19,940 nucleotides of DNA from assembly GCA_958402495.1 (NCBI GenBank), contig CATXTS010000021.1:1-19940 (forward strand). The letters are read 5' to 3'. The stretch comes from an uncultured Clostridiaceae bacterium. Its GTDB lineage: Bacteria; Bacillota; Clostridia; TANB77; CAG-508. Numbering within the stretch: position 1 is the stretch's first letter; every line of letters begins with the position of its first letter. The notes under the pieces were generated by a model. It was not told where the DNA came from. It made no database searches and saw only the letters and a program-made list of their open reading frames with translations. A program made the translations under genes and the position numbers. Positions 1 to 8,553 of the stretch are shown here, one piece after another.

Positions 1-11
1 CTATTAGCATA

Positions 12-40
12 ATTATATTTATGCTTTTAACTTTTGTCAA
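12..40 (-). promoter_or_regulatory. Consensus sigma-A promoter reading out of the window
   Basis: On the minus strand TTGACA (35-40) and TATAAT (12-17) are separated by exactly 17 bases, a perfect match to the vegetative consensus. Transcription would start near position 5 and run left, so an unseen minus-strand gene lies beyond the edge, divergent from the penicillin-binding protein. A 7-bp inverted repeat (AGCATAA at 6-12, TTATGCT at 19-25) straddles the -10 box and start site, and could be an operator or chance in AT-rich sequence. Confidence 0.75.
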
Positions 41-180
41 CTTCTTTTTCAAATTCTTTAAAATTACTCTTTCTCAACTTTTTATTTCATTCTTTTTACT
101 TAGTTCTCTATTAAAAAAATAAAGTTTTTATATAAATAGATACTATTTGATAATTAAGCTGAAAGTTCACCAATTTTCTA

Positions 181-209
181 TTGATTTTTACTATCTTTTA
201 CGATAAAAT
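181..209 (+). promoter_or_regulatory. Probable promoter of the penicillin-binding protein gene
   Basis: TTGATT (181-186) and TAAAAT (204-209) are spaced 17 bases apart, about 30 bases before the start codon at 240. The predicted leader is short. Positions 41-180 between the two divergent promoters are AT-rich and show nothing else I can support. Confidence 0.55.
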
Positions 210-239
210 AGGATAAAATAAAGCGATGGTGAAAAAAGA

Positions 240-2633
240 ATGAATAATAAGAAAAAAAATACTTCTAAGAAAGCCAGTAAGTCTTCTACTAAAAACACGA
301 AAAATAAAAACACATCAAAAGTGTCGAATGTAAAACAACCTATGAAAAAAAGTCAAACAACAATCAGACAAAATACGCATAAAACCAAAGAAAATCTTAC
401 TTTGCTTTCAAAAGAAAAAAATAAAAAGGATACTAAATCACAAAATACAAGTGATAAACCCGTACCTAGTAAAAAGCTATTAAAAGCTTTAGTATGTGCA
501 GGTATTATTTTAGTATGCCTTGCTGGACGTATAGGCTTTCTACAATTTGTACAAGGTACTGAACTAAAAGAACTAGCTAATAGACAACAAACTACAAACC
601 GTATTATTAATGCTAAAAGGGGTACGATTTATGATTCCACTGGCAAAGCACTAGCTACTAGTGCACGTGTCGATACGGTTACCATTAATCCAGAACGAAT
701 TAAAGAAGATAACAAAGAAATGGTAGCTAAGGCATTCTCTGATATTTTCACCTTAGACTATAATGAAACCCTAGAAAAAGTAAAAAGCACCAATTCTATA
801 GAAACCATTGCTAAAAAAGTAGAACAAGATAAAATCGATGAATTAAAAGCTTGGATGAAAGCCAATAAAATGTATGCTGGTATTAACATTGATGAAGATG
901 TTAAAAGATATTACCCATATGGTAATTTAGCATCCAACCTAATCGGTTTTTGTGGTACTGACAATCAGGGGTTAGAAGGATTAGAGTTAAAATGGGATAA
1001 TCTACTTACTGGTGTTCCAGGTAAAATCATAACTACTAAAGATGCTGTAGAAGAATTCATTCCAGATAAAAATGAAACCTATATAGCTGCCCAAAACGGA
1101 AGTAACTTAACCCTTTCTTTAGATGTCAACATCCAATCTATTGTAGAAAAATACTTAAAACAAGCGGTTATTGAAAATGACTGTAAACGTGGCGGAACGG
1201 CCATTGTCATGAAACCATCTACTGGTGATATATTAGCTATGGCTACTTATCCAGACTATGACTTAAACAATCCTTACCAACCAAATGATTCCATGAAAGC
1301 CACTTGGGAAACATTATCTAGCAGTGAAAAAAGTAACTCTTTATATAAAATGTGGAGAAACCGTTGTGTAGCAGATACTTATGAACCAGGTTCTACTTTC
1401 AAAATTATTACTGCCTCTATTGGCTTAGAAGAAGGACTTGTTTCAACAGACACCGCTAATGATTTTTACTGTCCTGGATATGAAATGGTTTCTGGACATA
1501 AAATTTATTGCTGGAAAACGTCTTCCCATGGTCCAGAATCCTTAAGACAAGCCTTAATGAATTCTTGTAACCCTTCTTTAATGCAACTAGGCAAAAGAAT
1601 TGGTGCCCCTACGCTTTATAAATATTACGAAGCATTTGGTTTATTTAATAAGACAAGTATTGATACAGCCAGTGAAACCAACAGTAATTTCTGGGACTTA
1701 GACAATGTCGGACCAGTCGAACTTGCTACTATGTCTTTTGGGCAGAGATTTACGATTACGCCTATTCAACTAGTTACCGCTGTATCTGCTATTGCCAATG
1801 ACGGTGTTTTAATGCAACCACGTTTAGTAAAGCAAATTGAAAACACGGATACCCATACCACCACTACAGTAGATACTACTTCTGTAAGACAAGTTCTATC
1901 TAAAGATACTTGTGATAAAGTTATGGACATGCTAGCTTCTGTTGTAAATGATGGTACCGGTAGATATGGACAAGTAAAAGGATACTCTGTTGCTGGAAAA
2001 ACAGGTACCTCAGAACCAAACCCAGCTCATCCAGAAGAAGGTTATGTTGCTTCTTACATTGCCATCTCCCCAACAGAAAATCCAGAAGTTGTCGTCTTAG
2101 TTACCCTATACAATCCAAAAGGAAGTAGTCATCAAGGAGGACAAATTGCAGGACCTGTGGTTTCACAAATTTTAGGAGAAGTTTTACCATACTTAGGAAT
2201 TCCTTCTGATGATTTATCAGAATCCAATGCTTCTCAAAACTTAACCACTACACCTCTTCCAGATGTGAGAAACAAAACCGTAGCAGAAGCTAAAAAAGCA
2301 ATAGAAAATGCTGGTTTTATTTGTAAACTTTCTGGAACAGATACCTCTTTAATTGTTACTGACCAAGTTCCAAAGCCAGGAACTGCCTTACTAAAAGGTG
2401 CTAGTGTCAATTTATATTCTACAGGCAATGAAGCACGTATTTCTCAAGAAGTACCAAACTTAAAAGGCATGAGTTTTGCCCAAGCACGAAATGCCCTAAA
2501 AGCTAAAAATCTAAATATCCATGTTACAGGTTCTGGTACGGTATTATCTCAAGACCCAATGGCAGGAACCTCTGTAGAAGAAGGTACCGTTATTAATATT
2601 AATTTACATCAACAAATACAAGATGCACATTAA
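240..2633 (+). CDS. Class B penicillin-binding protein (PBP2x/SpoVD-like transpeptidase) with two PASTA domains
   Basis: This is a membrane-anchored peptidoglycan transpeptidase that cross-links stem peptides on the outer face of the membrane. A very basic cytoplasmic tail (about residues 1-79) precedes one transmembrane helix (about 81-104). A dimerisation domain follows, then the transpeptidase domain with all three active-site motifs: STFK (catalytic Ser385, Lys388), SCN (442-444) and KTG (587-589). Two PASTA domains close the protein (about 671-728 and 734-790). At 797 residues it is slightly long for the family, mainly because of the Lys/Ser/Thr/Asn-rich tail. The start is ATG with a weak GGTG site 8 bases upstream. 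There is no mra/fts neighbourhood, so whether it serves division or sporulation cannot be decided from this sequence. Confidence 0.93.
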   Translation: MNNKKKNTSKKASKSSTKNTKNKNTSKVSNVKQPMKKSQTTIRQNTHKTKENLTLLSKEKNKKDTKSQNTSDKPVPSKKLLKALVCAGIILVCLAGRIGFLQFVQGTELKELANRQQTTNRIINAKRGTIYDSTGKALATSARVDTVTINPERIKEDNKEMVAKAFSDIFTLDYNETLEKVKSTNSIETIAKKVEQDKIDELKAWMKANKMYAGINIDEDVKRYYPYGNLASNLIGFCGTDNQGLEGLELKWDNLLTGVPGKIITTKDAVEEFIPDKNETYIAAQNGSNLTLSLDVNIQSIVEKYLKQAVIENDCKRGGTAIVMKPSTGDILAMATYPDYDLNNPYQPNDSMKATWETLSSSEKSNSLYKMWRNRCVADTYEPGSTFKIITASIGLEEGLVSTDTANDFYCPGYEMVSGHKIYCWKTSSHGPESLRQALMNSCNPSLMQLGKRIGAPTLYKYYEAFGLFNKTSIDTASETNSNFWDLDNVGPVELATMSFGQRFTITPIQLVTAVSAIANDGVLMQPRLVKQIENTDTHTTTTVDTTSVRQVLSKDTCDKVMDMLASVVNDGTGRYGQVKGYSVAGKTGTSEPNPAHPEEGYVASYIAISPTENPEVVVLVTLYNPKGSSHQGGQIAGPVVSQILGEVLPYLGIPSDDLSESNASQNLTTTPLPDVRNKTVAEAKKAIENAGFICKLSGTDTSLIVTDQVPKPGTALLKGASVNLYSTGNEARISQEVPNLKGMSFAQARNALKAKNLNIHVTGSGTVLSQDPMAGTSVEEGTVININLHQQIQDAH

Positions 2634-2651
2634 TATGCCTTATAGAGAAGA

Positions 2652-2686
2652 AAAACGTAGAGAAGAAGAATTCCTCTCTACGTTTT
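2652..2686. terminator. Bidirectional rho-independent terminator
   Basis: A 12-bp stem (2652-2663 with 2675-2686) closes an 11-nt loop between convergent genes. It runs into a T-rich tract on the plus strand, and the A run on its left gives a T tract on the minus strand. It can end both the penicillin-binding protein transcript and the short-chain dehydrogenase transcript. Confidence 0.8.
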
Positions 2687-2739
2687 CTTATATCCTTTTC
2701 TTTTATAAACATTTTTATCTACTTTTTAGCAAAACACTT

Positions 2740-3513
2740 CTATGTATTCCCCTGTTTCTTTTCCTGCATATGATAACATACACTAGCTAAAATAGAATCT
2801 GGAATTACTTTACTAAAAAATCTAGTAGCTTTAATTTCTATCCCTGGCATAATTAAAAAACGATTTTTAAGCATTTGGTCAACGGCATATTTTGCCACTG
2901 CCTTACTATCTCTTTGCTTTAAGTTAAACTTTACTTTCGCTACCTGGTTAAAATTGGTATTTACTGGCCCAGGGCATAAAACACTTATTTTTACCTGGGA
3001 GTTTTGTTTTTTTAATTCCTTACGTATCGCTTCGCAAAGACGAAAGACATAATTTTTCGTCGCATAATAAGTCGCCATTAAAGGTCCCGGTAAGAAACCT
3101 GCTACAGAGGCTACATTTAATATATGCCCTCGATTTTGCTTCATCATATCTTGCACCACTAATTTAGTTAAAATATGTACCGCTTCTACATTTGTACGAA
3201 TCATATCTAATTCTGTATCTAAACTGGTCTCTACAAAAGGACCAAATAAACCAAAACCTGCATTATTTATCCAAACATCTATCGGTCCCATCTGTTTTGC
3301 TTCTTCATACAAACGTAAACACGCTTCTTGTCTACTTAAATCTGCTACGATTATTTCTACATTACCTTTTTGTTTTTCCTCTAGCATTTGTTTAACTTGC
3401 TTTAATTTTTCTTCATCTCTAGCCGTTAAAATTAAATCATAACCCAATGTATTTAAGTAGATAGCCATATCTCTTCCCATACCGGAAGAAGCACCTGTTA
3501 CTAATGCAATCAT
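2740..3513 (-). CDS. Short-chain dehydrogenase/reductase (SDR) family NAD(P)-dependent oxidoreductase
   Basis: Classical SDR of 257 residues with a Rossmann fold. The N-terminal cofactor motif TGASSGMG lies at residues 6-13, the structural motif NNAG at 83-86, catalytic Ser136 in the NVASVAG stretch, and the Tyr149-xxx-Lys153 pair. An Arg in the TARDEEK segment after the second strand hints at NADP(H) preference; the substrate is unknown. I place the start at the ATG at 3513 because it overlaps the upstream gene's stop as ATGA, has a GGAG/AAGG purine run before it, and puts the Rossmann strand at the N-terminus. A longer reading from 3567 would add 18 residues unlike the family. Last gene of the dGTPase-like operon. 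Confidence 0.88.
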   Translation of the reverse strand: MIALVTGASSGMGRDMAIYLNTLGYDLILTARDEEKLKQVKQMLEEKQKGNVEIIVADLSRQEACLRLYEEAKQMGPIDVWINNAGFGLFGPFVETSLDTELDMIRTNVEAVHILTKLVVQDMMKQNRGHILNVASVAGFLPGPLMATYYATKNYVFRLCEAIRKELKKQNSQVKISVLCPGPVNTNFNQVAKVKFNLKQRDSKAVAKYAVDQMLKNRFLIMPGIEIKATRFFSKVIPDSILASVCYHMQEKKQGNT

Positions 3514-3767
3514 TCCTTCATCTCCTTTTTTATTTGTTCTAATGCCTGTGCAATTTGGTCTGGACAAGAAGTACCTCTTCCCTTACAGTCAATTCCTTTT
3601 AATTTCTTAATGACCTCTTCTATACGCATGCCTTTTACTAATTTAGAAATGCCTTGTAAATTTCCTTGGCATCCCCCGATAACTTGTAAATCCATTACTA
3701 TCCCTTCTTTTATTTCAAAAATCATCTCTCTAGAACAAACACCCTTCGGTTGATAGCTGTATTTCAT
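3510..3767 (-). CDS. Stand-alone TSCPD domain protein (TIGR03905-like)
   Basis: An 85-residue protein carrying the signature TSCPD at residues 66-70. The TSCPD domain is otherwise known at the C-terminus of some ribonucleotide reductases, and the small free-standing form resembles the TIGR03905 family of unknown function. Cysteines at 11, 33, 61 and 68 could bind metal or be redox active. The start at 3767 is chosen because AGAGGAG lies about 8 bases upstream; the 13 extra codons possible before it lack such a site and lie inside the upstream gene's end. It sits between a dNTP triphosphohydrolase and an SDR, translationally coupled to the SDR through an ATGA overlap. A nucleotide-related role is an inference from this context. 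Confidence 0.75.
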   Translation of the reverse strand: MKYSYQPKGVCSREMIFEIKEGIVMDLQVIGGCQGNLQGISKLVKGMRIEEVIKKLKGIDCKGRGTSCPDQIAQALEQIKKEMKE

Positions 3768-3783
3768 TTTTTCTACACTCCTC

Positions 3784-4971
3784 TTAAAAACGTATAATTT
3801 GCTCATACATTTCTATTGCATAATTATCTGTCATACCAGCAATATAATCAATAATTGCCTTTGCATAATCTGACTCATTTGCTAAATTATATAAGACTTG
3901 ATTTTCATTCACCCTTCCTTGCTTACTATATAAACTCAACCATTCTTGAAATTCACTAAGTAATTTAGGATAAACTTCTTTTTCTTCTTCTAAAAACGCC
4001 AACGTATCTTCTGCCTTAAAATAACTATACAAAGTATTAAAAATTTGATAAATCACTACTTTAAAATATTGATTAGATGGCTTTAATCGACTATGCATAT
4101 AAATATTTTCATAATTAAATGCTTTCATACGATTCATTTGTTCTAACACTTTAGGAGAAAAGCCCAAGCCCTCTTCTACATGGCTATTATCACATACATC
4201 TGAAATTACCATATTGATAAAATTGGTATTGTTTATATTTCCTTTCATTCCCAAGATTTCTCTTAATTCTTCTATCTTATCTTTATCTAGTAATTTTAAC
4301 TTTAAAGCATCTTCTAAATCTCTTCCTATATAAGAAATCTTATCCGCTATTTTCACCACACATGCTTCCCAAGTATAAGGACTATAGGCGTTGGGCATAG
4401 TATAGGCATTTAAATCAATCGCTTCCTTCCTTGGCTTGATTCTATTTTCATCTACTTCCCCACAATGAGAAATAATGCCATCTCTAACAGCATAGGTTAA
4501 GTCTAAATTTCGCTTATTTCCTTCTTCATCTTCTAACAATTCTACAGAATCTACTAAATACAATCCATTTCTTTCATGCCAGAATGATTGGTTTGTCATA
4601 CTTCTAGCAATTTCGTCTAATACTTTTTCTCCCACATGTCCAAATGGACTATGTCCTAAATCATGTGCTACAGAAATAGCCTTGGTTAGTTCTGTATTTA
4701 AACCTAGTGCATTAGCTATGGTATAACTAATGGATTCGACATAATTAACATGTTCTATTCTTGTACAGATATGGTCATTACTAGGTGAAAAGAAGACCTG
4801 TGTTTTATGTTTCAATCGGCGATATGCTCTTGAATGTATAATTCTAGTATAATCTCGTCCAAATTCTGTTCTTTTTTCATTTTCTCTATTATATAAAGGT
4901 TTCCTTCTTTTTATCATATTTCCCCATTTTGGGTTCTCTTTTGTCGCTGCTACTTCTTCAAATTTTTTCAT
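3784..4971 (-). CDS. dgt: Deoxyguanosinetriphosphate triphosphohydrolase-like protein (HD domain)
   Basis: HD-superfamily enzyme expected to hydrolyse dNTPs to deoxynucleosides and triphosphate in the cytoplasm, limiting dNTP pools. The metal-binding set is visible: His74 in RIEHVNYV, His103-Asp104 in VAHDLGHSPFGH, and Asp210 in VKIADKISY. The N-terminal region around residues 36-58 with the RAYRRLKHKTQVF stretch is typical of the family, and 395 residues is close to normal for dGTPase-like proteins. The start ATG has GGTGATG about 6 bases upstream. First gene of a three-gene operon with the TSCPD protein and an SDR; its last codons overlap the ribosome site of the TSCPD gene. The exact nucleotide preference cannot be read from sequence. 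Confidence 0.9.
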   Translation of the reverse strand: MKKFEEVAATKENPKWGNMIKRRKPLYNRENEKRTEFGRDYTRIIHSRAYRRLKHKTQVFFSPSNDHICTRIEHVNYVESISYTIANALGLNTELTKAISVAHDLGHSPFGHVGEKVLDEIARSMTNQSFWHERNGLYLVDSVELLEDEEGNKRNLDLTYAVRDGIISHCGEVDENRIKPRKEAIDLNAYTMPNAYSPYTWEACVVKIADKISYIGRDLEDALKLKLLDKDKIEELREILGMKGNINNTNFINMVISDVCDNSHVEEGLGFSPKVLEQMNRMKAFNYENIYMHSRLKPSNQYFKVVIYQIFNTLYSYFKAEDTLAFLEEEKEVYPKLLSEFQEWLSLYSKQGRVNENQVLYNLANESDYAKAIIDYIAGMTDNYAIEMYEQIIRF

Positions 4972-4988
4972 CTTTCATCACCATTTTT

Positions 4989-5017
4989 ATCTTACCATAT
5001 TTTTGATAACCGTACAA
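4989..5017 (-). promoter_or_regulatory. Probable promoter of the dgt operon
   Basis: On the minus strand TTGTAC (5012-5017) and TAAGAT (4989-4994) are 17 bases apart, with an extended -10 TGG immediately before TAAGAT. It starts right after the terminator at 5022-5058, which supports a transcription-unit boundary here. Confidence 0.55.
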
Positions 5018-5021
5018 GAAA

Positions 5022-5058
5022 AAAAGAGAATTTAAATACTTGCTCTAAATTCTCTTTT
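5022..5058 (-). terminator. Rho-independent terminator after the VOC-family gene
   Basis: A 13-bp perfect inverted repeat (5022-5034 with 5046-5058) around an 11-nt loop is followed on the minus strand by a run of T. It lies 39 bases past the end of the VOC gene and ends the ftsH-VOC transcript. Confidence 0.75.
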
Positions 5059-5096
5059 ATATTCTTTTATTGACACTTTTTACATATCTTCTTTCA

Positions 5097-5522
5097 TTAC
5101 AATAATGTAAAATCTGGACTGTCCATTATCTCTTTCATCTGACATAAACAGAAAGGATGACCAGCAGGGTCTAGCATAACTTTCCAATCATTTGAGAATT
5201 GTTCCTTTGCTAAGCTTGCACCACAAGTAATGGCATGAGCAACTGCTTTTTCTAAATCATTGACAGCAAAATCTATATGTGCCATTTGCTGAAATTGTCC
5301 TGGCTCCTCTGGCCATACAGGTGGTTCATACATATCATTTCGTTGAAATAAAATTCCAGGATAGCCACCTTGTTTTACGCCATGTGCGCTTATGCAAGCC
5401 CATTGCTCATCATAAAAAGGAATTTCCCACTTTAGTAATTGAGCATAAAACTTAGCTAATTCATAAGGCTTTCTACAATCGATTGTAAATGCATACATTT
5501 TAATTTTTAACTCATCGTCCAT
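5097..5522 (-). CDS. VOC-superfamily (glyoxalase/bleomycin-resistance fold) protein
   Basis: A 141-residue single-unit VOC protein. It opens with the typical TIDCRKPYELAKFYAQLL strand-helix, where KPYELAKFYAQLL marks the first beta-alpha-beta module. A second module begins near MAHIDFAVNDLEKAV and ends with DPAGHPFCLCQ. His at about 102 in MAHIDFAV and residues in the DPAGHPFCL strand are the likely metal-ligand area in such proteins. It resembles small glyoxalase-like proteins of unknown substrate. A GAGGT site sits about 10 bases before the ATG; an internal Met at residue 9 is a possible later start. Only 28 bases separate it from ftsH, so the two are probably co-transcribed and end at the terminator near 5040. 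Confidence 0.82.
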   Translation of the reverse strand: MDDELKIKMYAFTIDCRKPYELAKFYAQLLKWEIPFYDEQWACISAHGVKQGGYPGILFQRNDMYEPPVWPEEPGQFQQMAHIDFAVNDLEKAVAHAITCGASLAKEQFSNDWKVMLDPAGHPFCLCQMKEIMDSPDFTLL

Positions 5523-5550
5523 TATGAAATTACCTCATTTCTATCTATTT

Positions 5551-7353
5551 TTACTGCTCAAAAATTCTATCAAATTCTTCTCCATCAATTTTCTCTTTTT
5601 CTAGTAAAACACTAGCAACCGCATGTAATTTATCTACATTAGCTTTTAAGATTTCAATAGCCATTTGATAAGCTTGGTCTACAATCTTCTTTACTTCTTC
5701 GTCAATGATACCTGCTGTCTCTTCAGAATACTCTTTAGCTTGTGCAAAATCTCTTCCTAAGAAAACTTCTTCTTGTCCAGAGCCTAAAGTAATGGTTCCG
5801 ATACGTTCACTCATACCATATTTCATAACCATATCTCTAGCAATCTTGGTAGCTCTTTCAATATCATTACTTGCGCCTGTAGAAATGTCATTTAAAATTA
5901 ACTTTTCAGCTACTCTACCACCAAGTAAAGAAATAATCGTTTCTTCCATTTCTGACTTAGACATAAAGTTCTTATCTTCTGTTGGACGATACATCGTATA
6001 TCCTCCAGCCATACCTCTTGGTACAATAGAAATTTGATGTACAGGGTCTTGTGTTGGTAAAAATCTACTAACAACTGCATGACCTGCCTCATGATAAGCT
6101 ACTAATTTATTTTCTTTTTCACTTCTTACTCTAGTTCTCTTTTCTGGTCCCATGGTTACTTTTACCATAGCATCTTCAATTTCTTTCATACCGATTTCTG
6201 GTAAGTTTCTTCTAGCAGATAATAAAGCGGCTTCGTTTAAAACATTCTCTAAATCTGCTCCGGAGAAGCCAGAAGTATTTTTGGCAATAATTTTTAAGTC
6301 CACATCATCTGCTAAACGTTTCTTTCTACTGTGTACTTCTAAAATTTGCTCTCTTGCTTTTACATCAGGACTTGGTACAACAATTTGTCTATCAAATCTA
6401 CCTGGTCTTAATAAAGCTTTATCTAGAATGTCTGGTCTATTGGTTGCTGCCAATACGATAACACCTTCATTTTCTGCAAAACCATCCATCTCTACTAATA
6501 ATTGATTTAAAGTTTGTTCTCTTTCATCATGTCCACCACCAAGGCCTGCACCTCTTTGACGTCCTACAGCATCAATTTCATCAATAAAGATGATACATGG
6601 TGCTTTCTTCTTAGCTTCTTCAAATAAATCTCTTACTCTAGAAGCACCGACACCAACAAACATCTCTACAAAGTCAGAACCACTGATAATGAAGAATGGT
6701 ACACCAGCTTCACCTGCAACTGCTTTTGCAAGTAGTGTCTTACCAGTTCCAGGATGTCCTACTAATAAAACACCTTTTGGAATTCTAGCGCCCATTTCGG
6801 TAAATTTTCTAGGATTCTTTAAAAATTCTACAATTTCTTCTAACTCTTCTTTTTCCTCATCAACACCTGCTACATCTTTAAATGTAATTTTGGTCTTATC
6901 TTGTGGATTAATCATCTTTGCTTTACTCTTACCAAAAGTCATGGTTTTATTACCACCACCTTGATTTCCACTCATAAGGAAGAACCAGAATACTAAGAAA
7001 ATAGCTAAAATACCAAATGGCGTTAATAAACTTAAGATGACCATAAAGAAGGATTCTGATTTTTCAGATACCGATATCGTTCCTGCTTTCATAGAATCTT
7101 CTAAAGTAGACATCATATTGTCTATACTAGGAATATTGACTTCCTTTGGCACATTTTCATTCTTTATGGTTACCTCTGCTCTTTTACCATTAGAATCAAT
7201 TACAATTTCTTTTACTTCTCCTGCTTCAATCTTTGCAACTAAATCAGAATAGGTTAATTTATTGTTGCTATTATCTAAAATAGAAGTAATTAGAACAATA
7301 AATATAATAAATATAATTAGCCACATAGCTAATGTCTTTATACTATTTTTCAA
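5551..7353 (-). CDS. ftsH: ATP-dependent membrane zinc metalloprotease FtsH
   Basis: A 600-residue AAA+ protease anchored in the membrane that extracts and degrades membrane and short-lived cytoplasmic proteins as a hexamer. Two transmembrane helices (about 6-26 and 102-127) flank an extracellular domain. The AAA module has Walker A GHPGTGKT (199-206), Walker B IIFIDE (254-259), and a second region of homology ending in RPGRFDRQ (about 326-333). The protease site is HEAGH (His421, Glu422, His425) with the third ligand Asp497 in TGASNDIER. The first codon is TTG (7351-7353), decided by a perfect AGGAGG 7 bases upstream. The second Walker A residue is His where most FtsH have Pro. Transcribed from its own promoter, 146 bases after tilS. 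Confidence 0.97.
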   Translation of the reverse strand: MKNSIKTLAMWLIIFIIFIVLITSILDNSNNKLTYSDLVAKIEAGEVKEIVIDSNGKRAEVTIKNENVPKEVNIPSIDNMMSTLEDSMKAGTISVSEKSESFFMVILSLLTPFGILAIFLVFWFFLMSGNQGGGNKTMTFGKSKAKMINPQDKTKITFKDVAGVDEEKEELEEIVEFLKNPRKFTEMGARIPKGVLLVGHPGTGKTLLAKAVAGEAGVPFFIISGSDFVEMFVGVGASRVRDLFEEAKKKAPCIIFIDEIDAVGRQRGAGLGGGHDEREQTLNQLLVEMDGFAENEGVIVLAATNRPDILDKALLRPGRFDRQIVVPSPDVKAREQILEVHSRKKRLADDVDLKIIAKNTSGFSGADLENVLNEAALLSARRNLPEIGMKEIEDAMVKVTMGPEKRTRVRSEKENKLVAYHEAGHAVVSRFLPTQDPVHQISIVPRGMAGGYTMYRPTEDKNFMSKSEMEETIISLLGGRVAEKLILNDISTGASNDIERATKIARDMVMKYGMSERIGTITLGSGQEEVFLGRDFAQAKEYSEETAGIIDEEVKKIVDQAYQMAIEILKANVDKLHAVASVLLEKEKIDGEEFDRIFEQ

Positions 7354-7403
7354 AATATTTCCTCCTTTTGTTTTGCTTATATCTTGTTTTTATTCATTCA
7401 TGA

Positions 7404-7432
7404 AATATACCACACATATTCGGTTATTGCAA
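7404..7432 (-). promoter_or_regulatory. Promoter of ftsH
   Basis: TTGCAA (7427-7432) and TATATT (7404-7409) on the minus strand are 17 bases apart, with an extended -10 TGG just before TATATT. It lies about 50 bases upstream of the ftsH TTG start, in the tilS-ftsH gap, so ftsH does not depend on the rplI-dnaB-tilS transcript. Confidence 0.65.
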
Positions 7433-7499
7433 GCATTTTCCTAAAGTTTTTTCTTAGCAAACGCACTCATAGCAAGCCTTTTACTACGGAAGCACGTTT

Positions 7500-8531
7500 T
7501 CAAACCACTTCTTGTTTAGTAAAAAAAATTTTTCCTTTTGCTACCAATACCTTTACTTTTTTATTTGGCACTAAATATTTATTTCCCACATTGTTTTCAC
7601 AAAGCTTCAAAATATCTTCAACATGCACTTTTTCAATATCTTTAGCAGTTCCTAATAACCTGTTAATAGTATATCGCACAAGCCTACTTTTTATGACTTT
7701 ATCTTGCTGATTAAATAATTTCAAATCTAAAATAATTGTATTTTCGGGTGCAAAGTCCTGTTTCCCTAAGGTTTTATCATCACATGCTACCTTTATCTTA
7801 GTAAAGGTATCCTCTACCACTTTTTCAATATATGCATTTTCACAAGCCACTAATTCTGATAAACGATTTAATGTCTGTATAATATTAGGATTATACTCTT
7901 CTTGTAAATAAGGAATTAAGAGATTTCTAATTTTATTTCTTGTATACGTATTTTCTTGATTACTCTTATCATACTTAGGTTGTAATTTTTTTTGCTCACA
8001 ATATTGCTCAATTTGTTCTCTTGTACAATGAATCAGTGGTCTAATAAATCGTTCTTCACGTTTGACCTCTATTCCCTTTAGACCATTGATACCGCTGCCT
8101 CTCATCAGATTCATTAAAACCGTCTCTGCGTTATCATTAGCCGTATGTGCCGTAGCAATTTTAGTTCCTCCTACTTGTTTAGCCACTTGCTCAAAAAAAG
8201 CATAACGTACTTTTCTTCCCGCTTCCTCTGTTCCTATCTTCTGGGTTTTAGCTATTTCTTCTACCAAAACCTCTTGTACAAAACAAGCAATTCCTCTTTG
8301 CTTACAAAATTGCTCTACATATTTTGTCTCTTCCATGGCTTCTTTACGAATTCCATGATTAATATGTGCTACTACTAATTGAAAAGAAAATTCCTTTTCT
8401 TCTTGTAAGTCTAGTAACACATTTAATAAAGCCATAGAGTCAGGCCCTCCTGACACACCTACAACAATAGTATCCGCTTTTTGAATTAAATCATACCTTT
8501 GTATGGTATTTTTCACTATTTTTTCTAACAT
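7500..8531 (-). CDS. tilS: tRNA(Ile)-lysidine synthetase TilS (short form)
   Basis: ATP-dependent enzyme that converts C34 of the CAU-anticodon tRNA-Ile to lysidine, switching it from Met to Ile decoding. The PP-loop SGGPDS is at residues 27-32, followed by VVAHINHGIR and the IATAHTANDNAETVLMNLMRG region, both typical of TilS. I use the ATG at 8531, with AAGGGTG about 5 bases upstream; starting at 8582 would add 17 residues read through an inverted repeat. At 343 residues it is much shorter than the ~460-470 of Bacillus-type TilS and appears to lack most of the C-terminal domain, like the short Aquifex form. It lies between dnaB and ftsH; the hpt gene often found between tilS and ftsH is absent. 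Confidence 0.92.
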   Translation of the reverse strand: MLEKIVKNTIQRYDLIQKADTIVVGVSGGPDSMALLNVLLDLQEEKEFSFQLVVAHINHGIRKEAMEETKYVEQFCKQRGIACFVQEVLVEEIAKTQKIGTEEAGRKVRYAFFEQVAKQVGGTKIATAHTANDNAETVLMNLMRGSGINGLKGIEVKREERFIRPLIHCTREQIEQYCEQKKLQPKYDKSNQENTYTRNKIRNLLIPYLQEEYNPNIIQTLNRLSELVACENAYIEKVVEDTFTKIKVACDDKTLGKQDFAPENTIILDLKLFNQQDKVIKSRLVRYTINRLLGTAKDIEKVHVEDILKLCENNVGNKYLVPNKKVKVLVAKGKIFFTKQEVV

Positions 8532-8553
8532 ATTTTCACCCTTAATAGAAATA

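Noticed and set aside
5705..7252. Several plus-strand open frames opposite ftsH (and similar ones opposite dnaB, gdpP and the LRR gene)
   Set aside because: They are antisense shadows of strongly conserved genes, lack ribosome sites and have no recognisable protein features.
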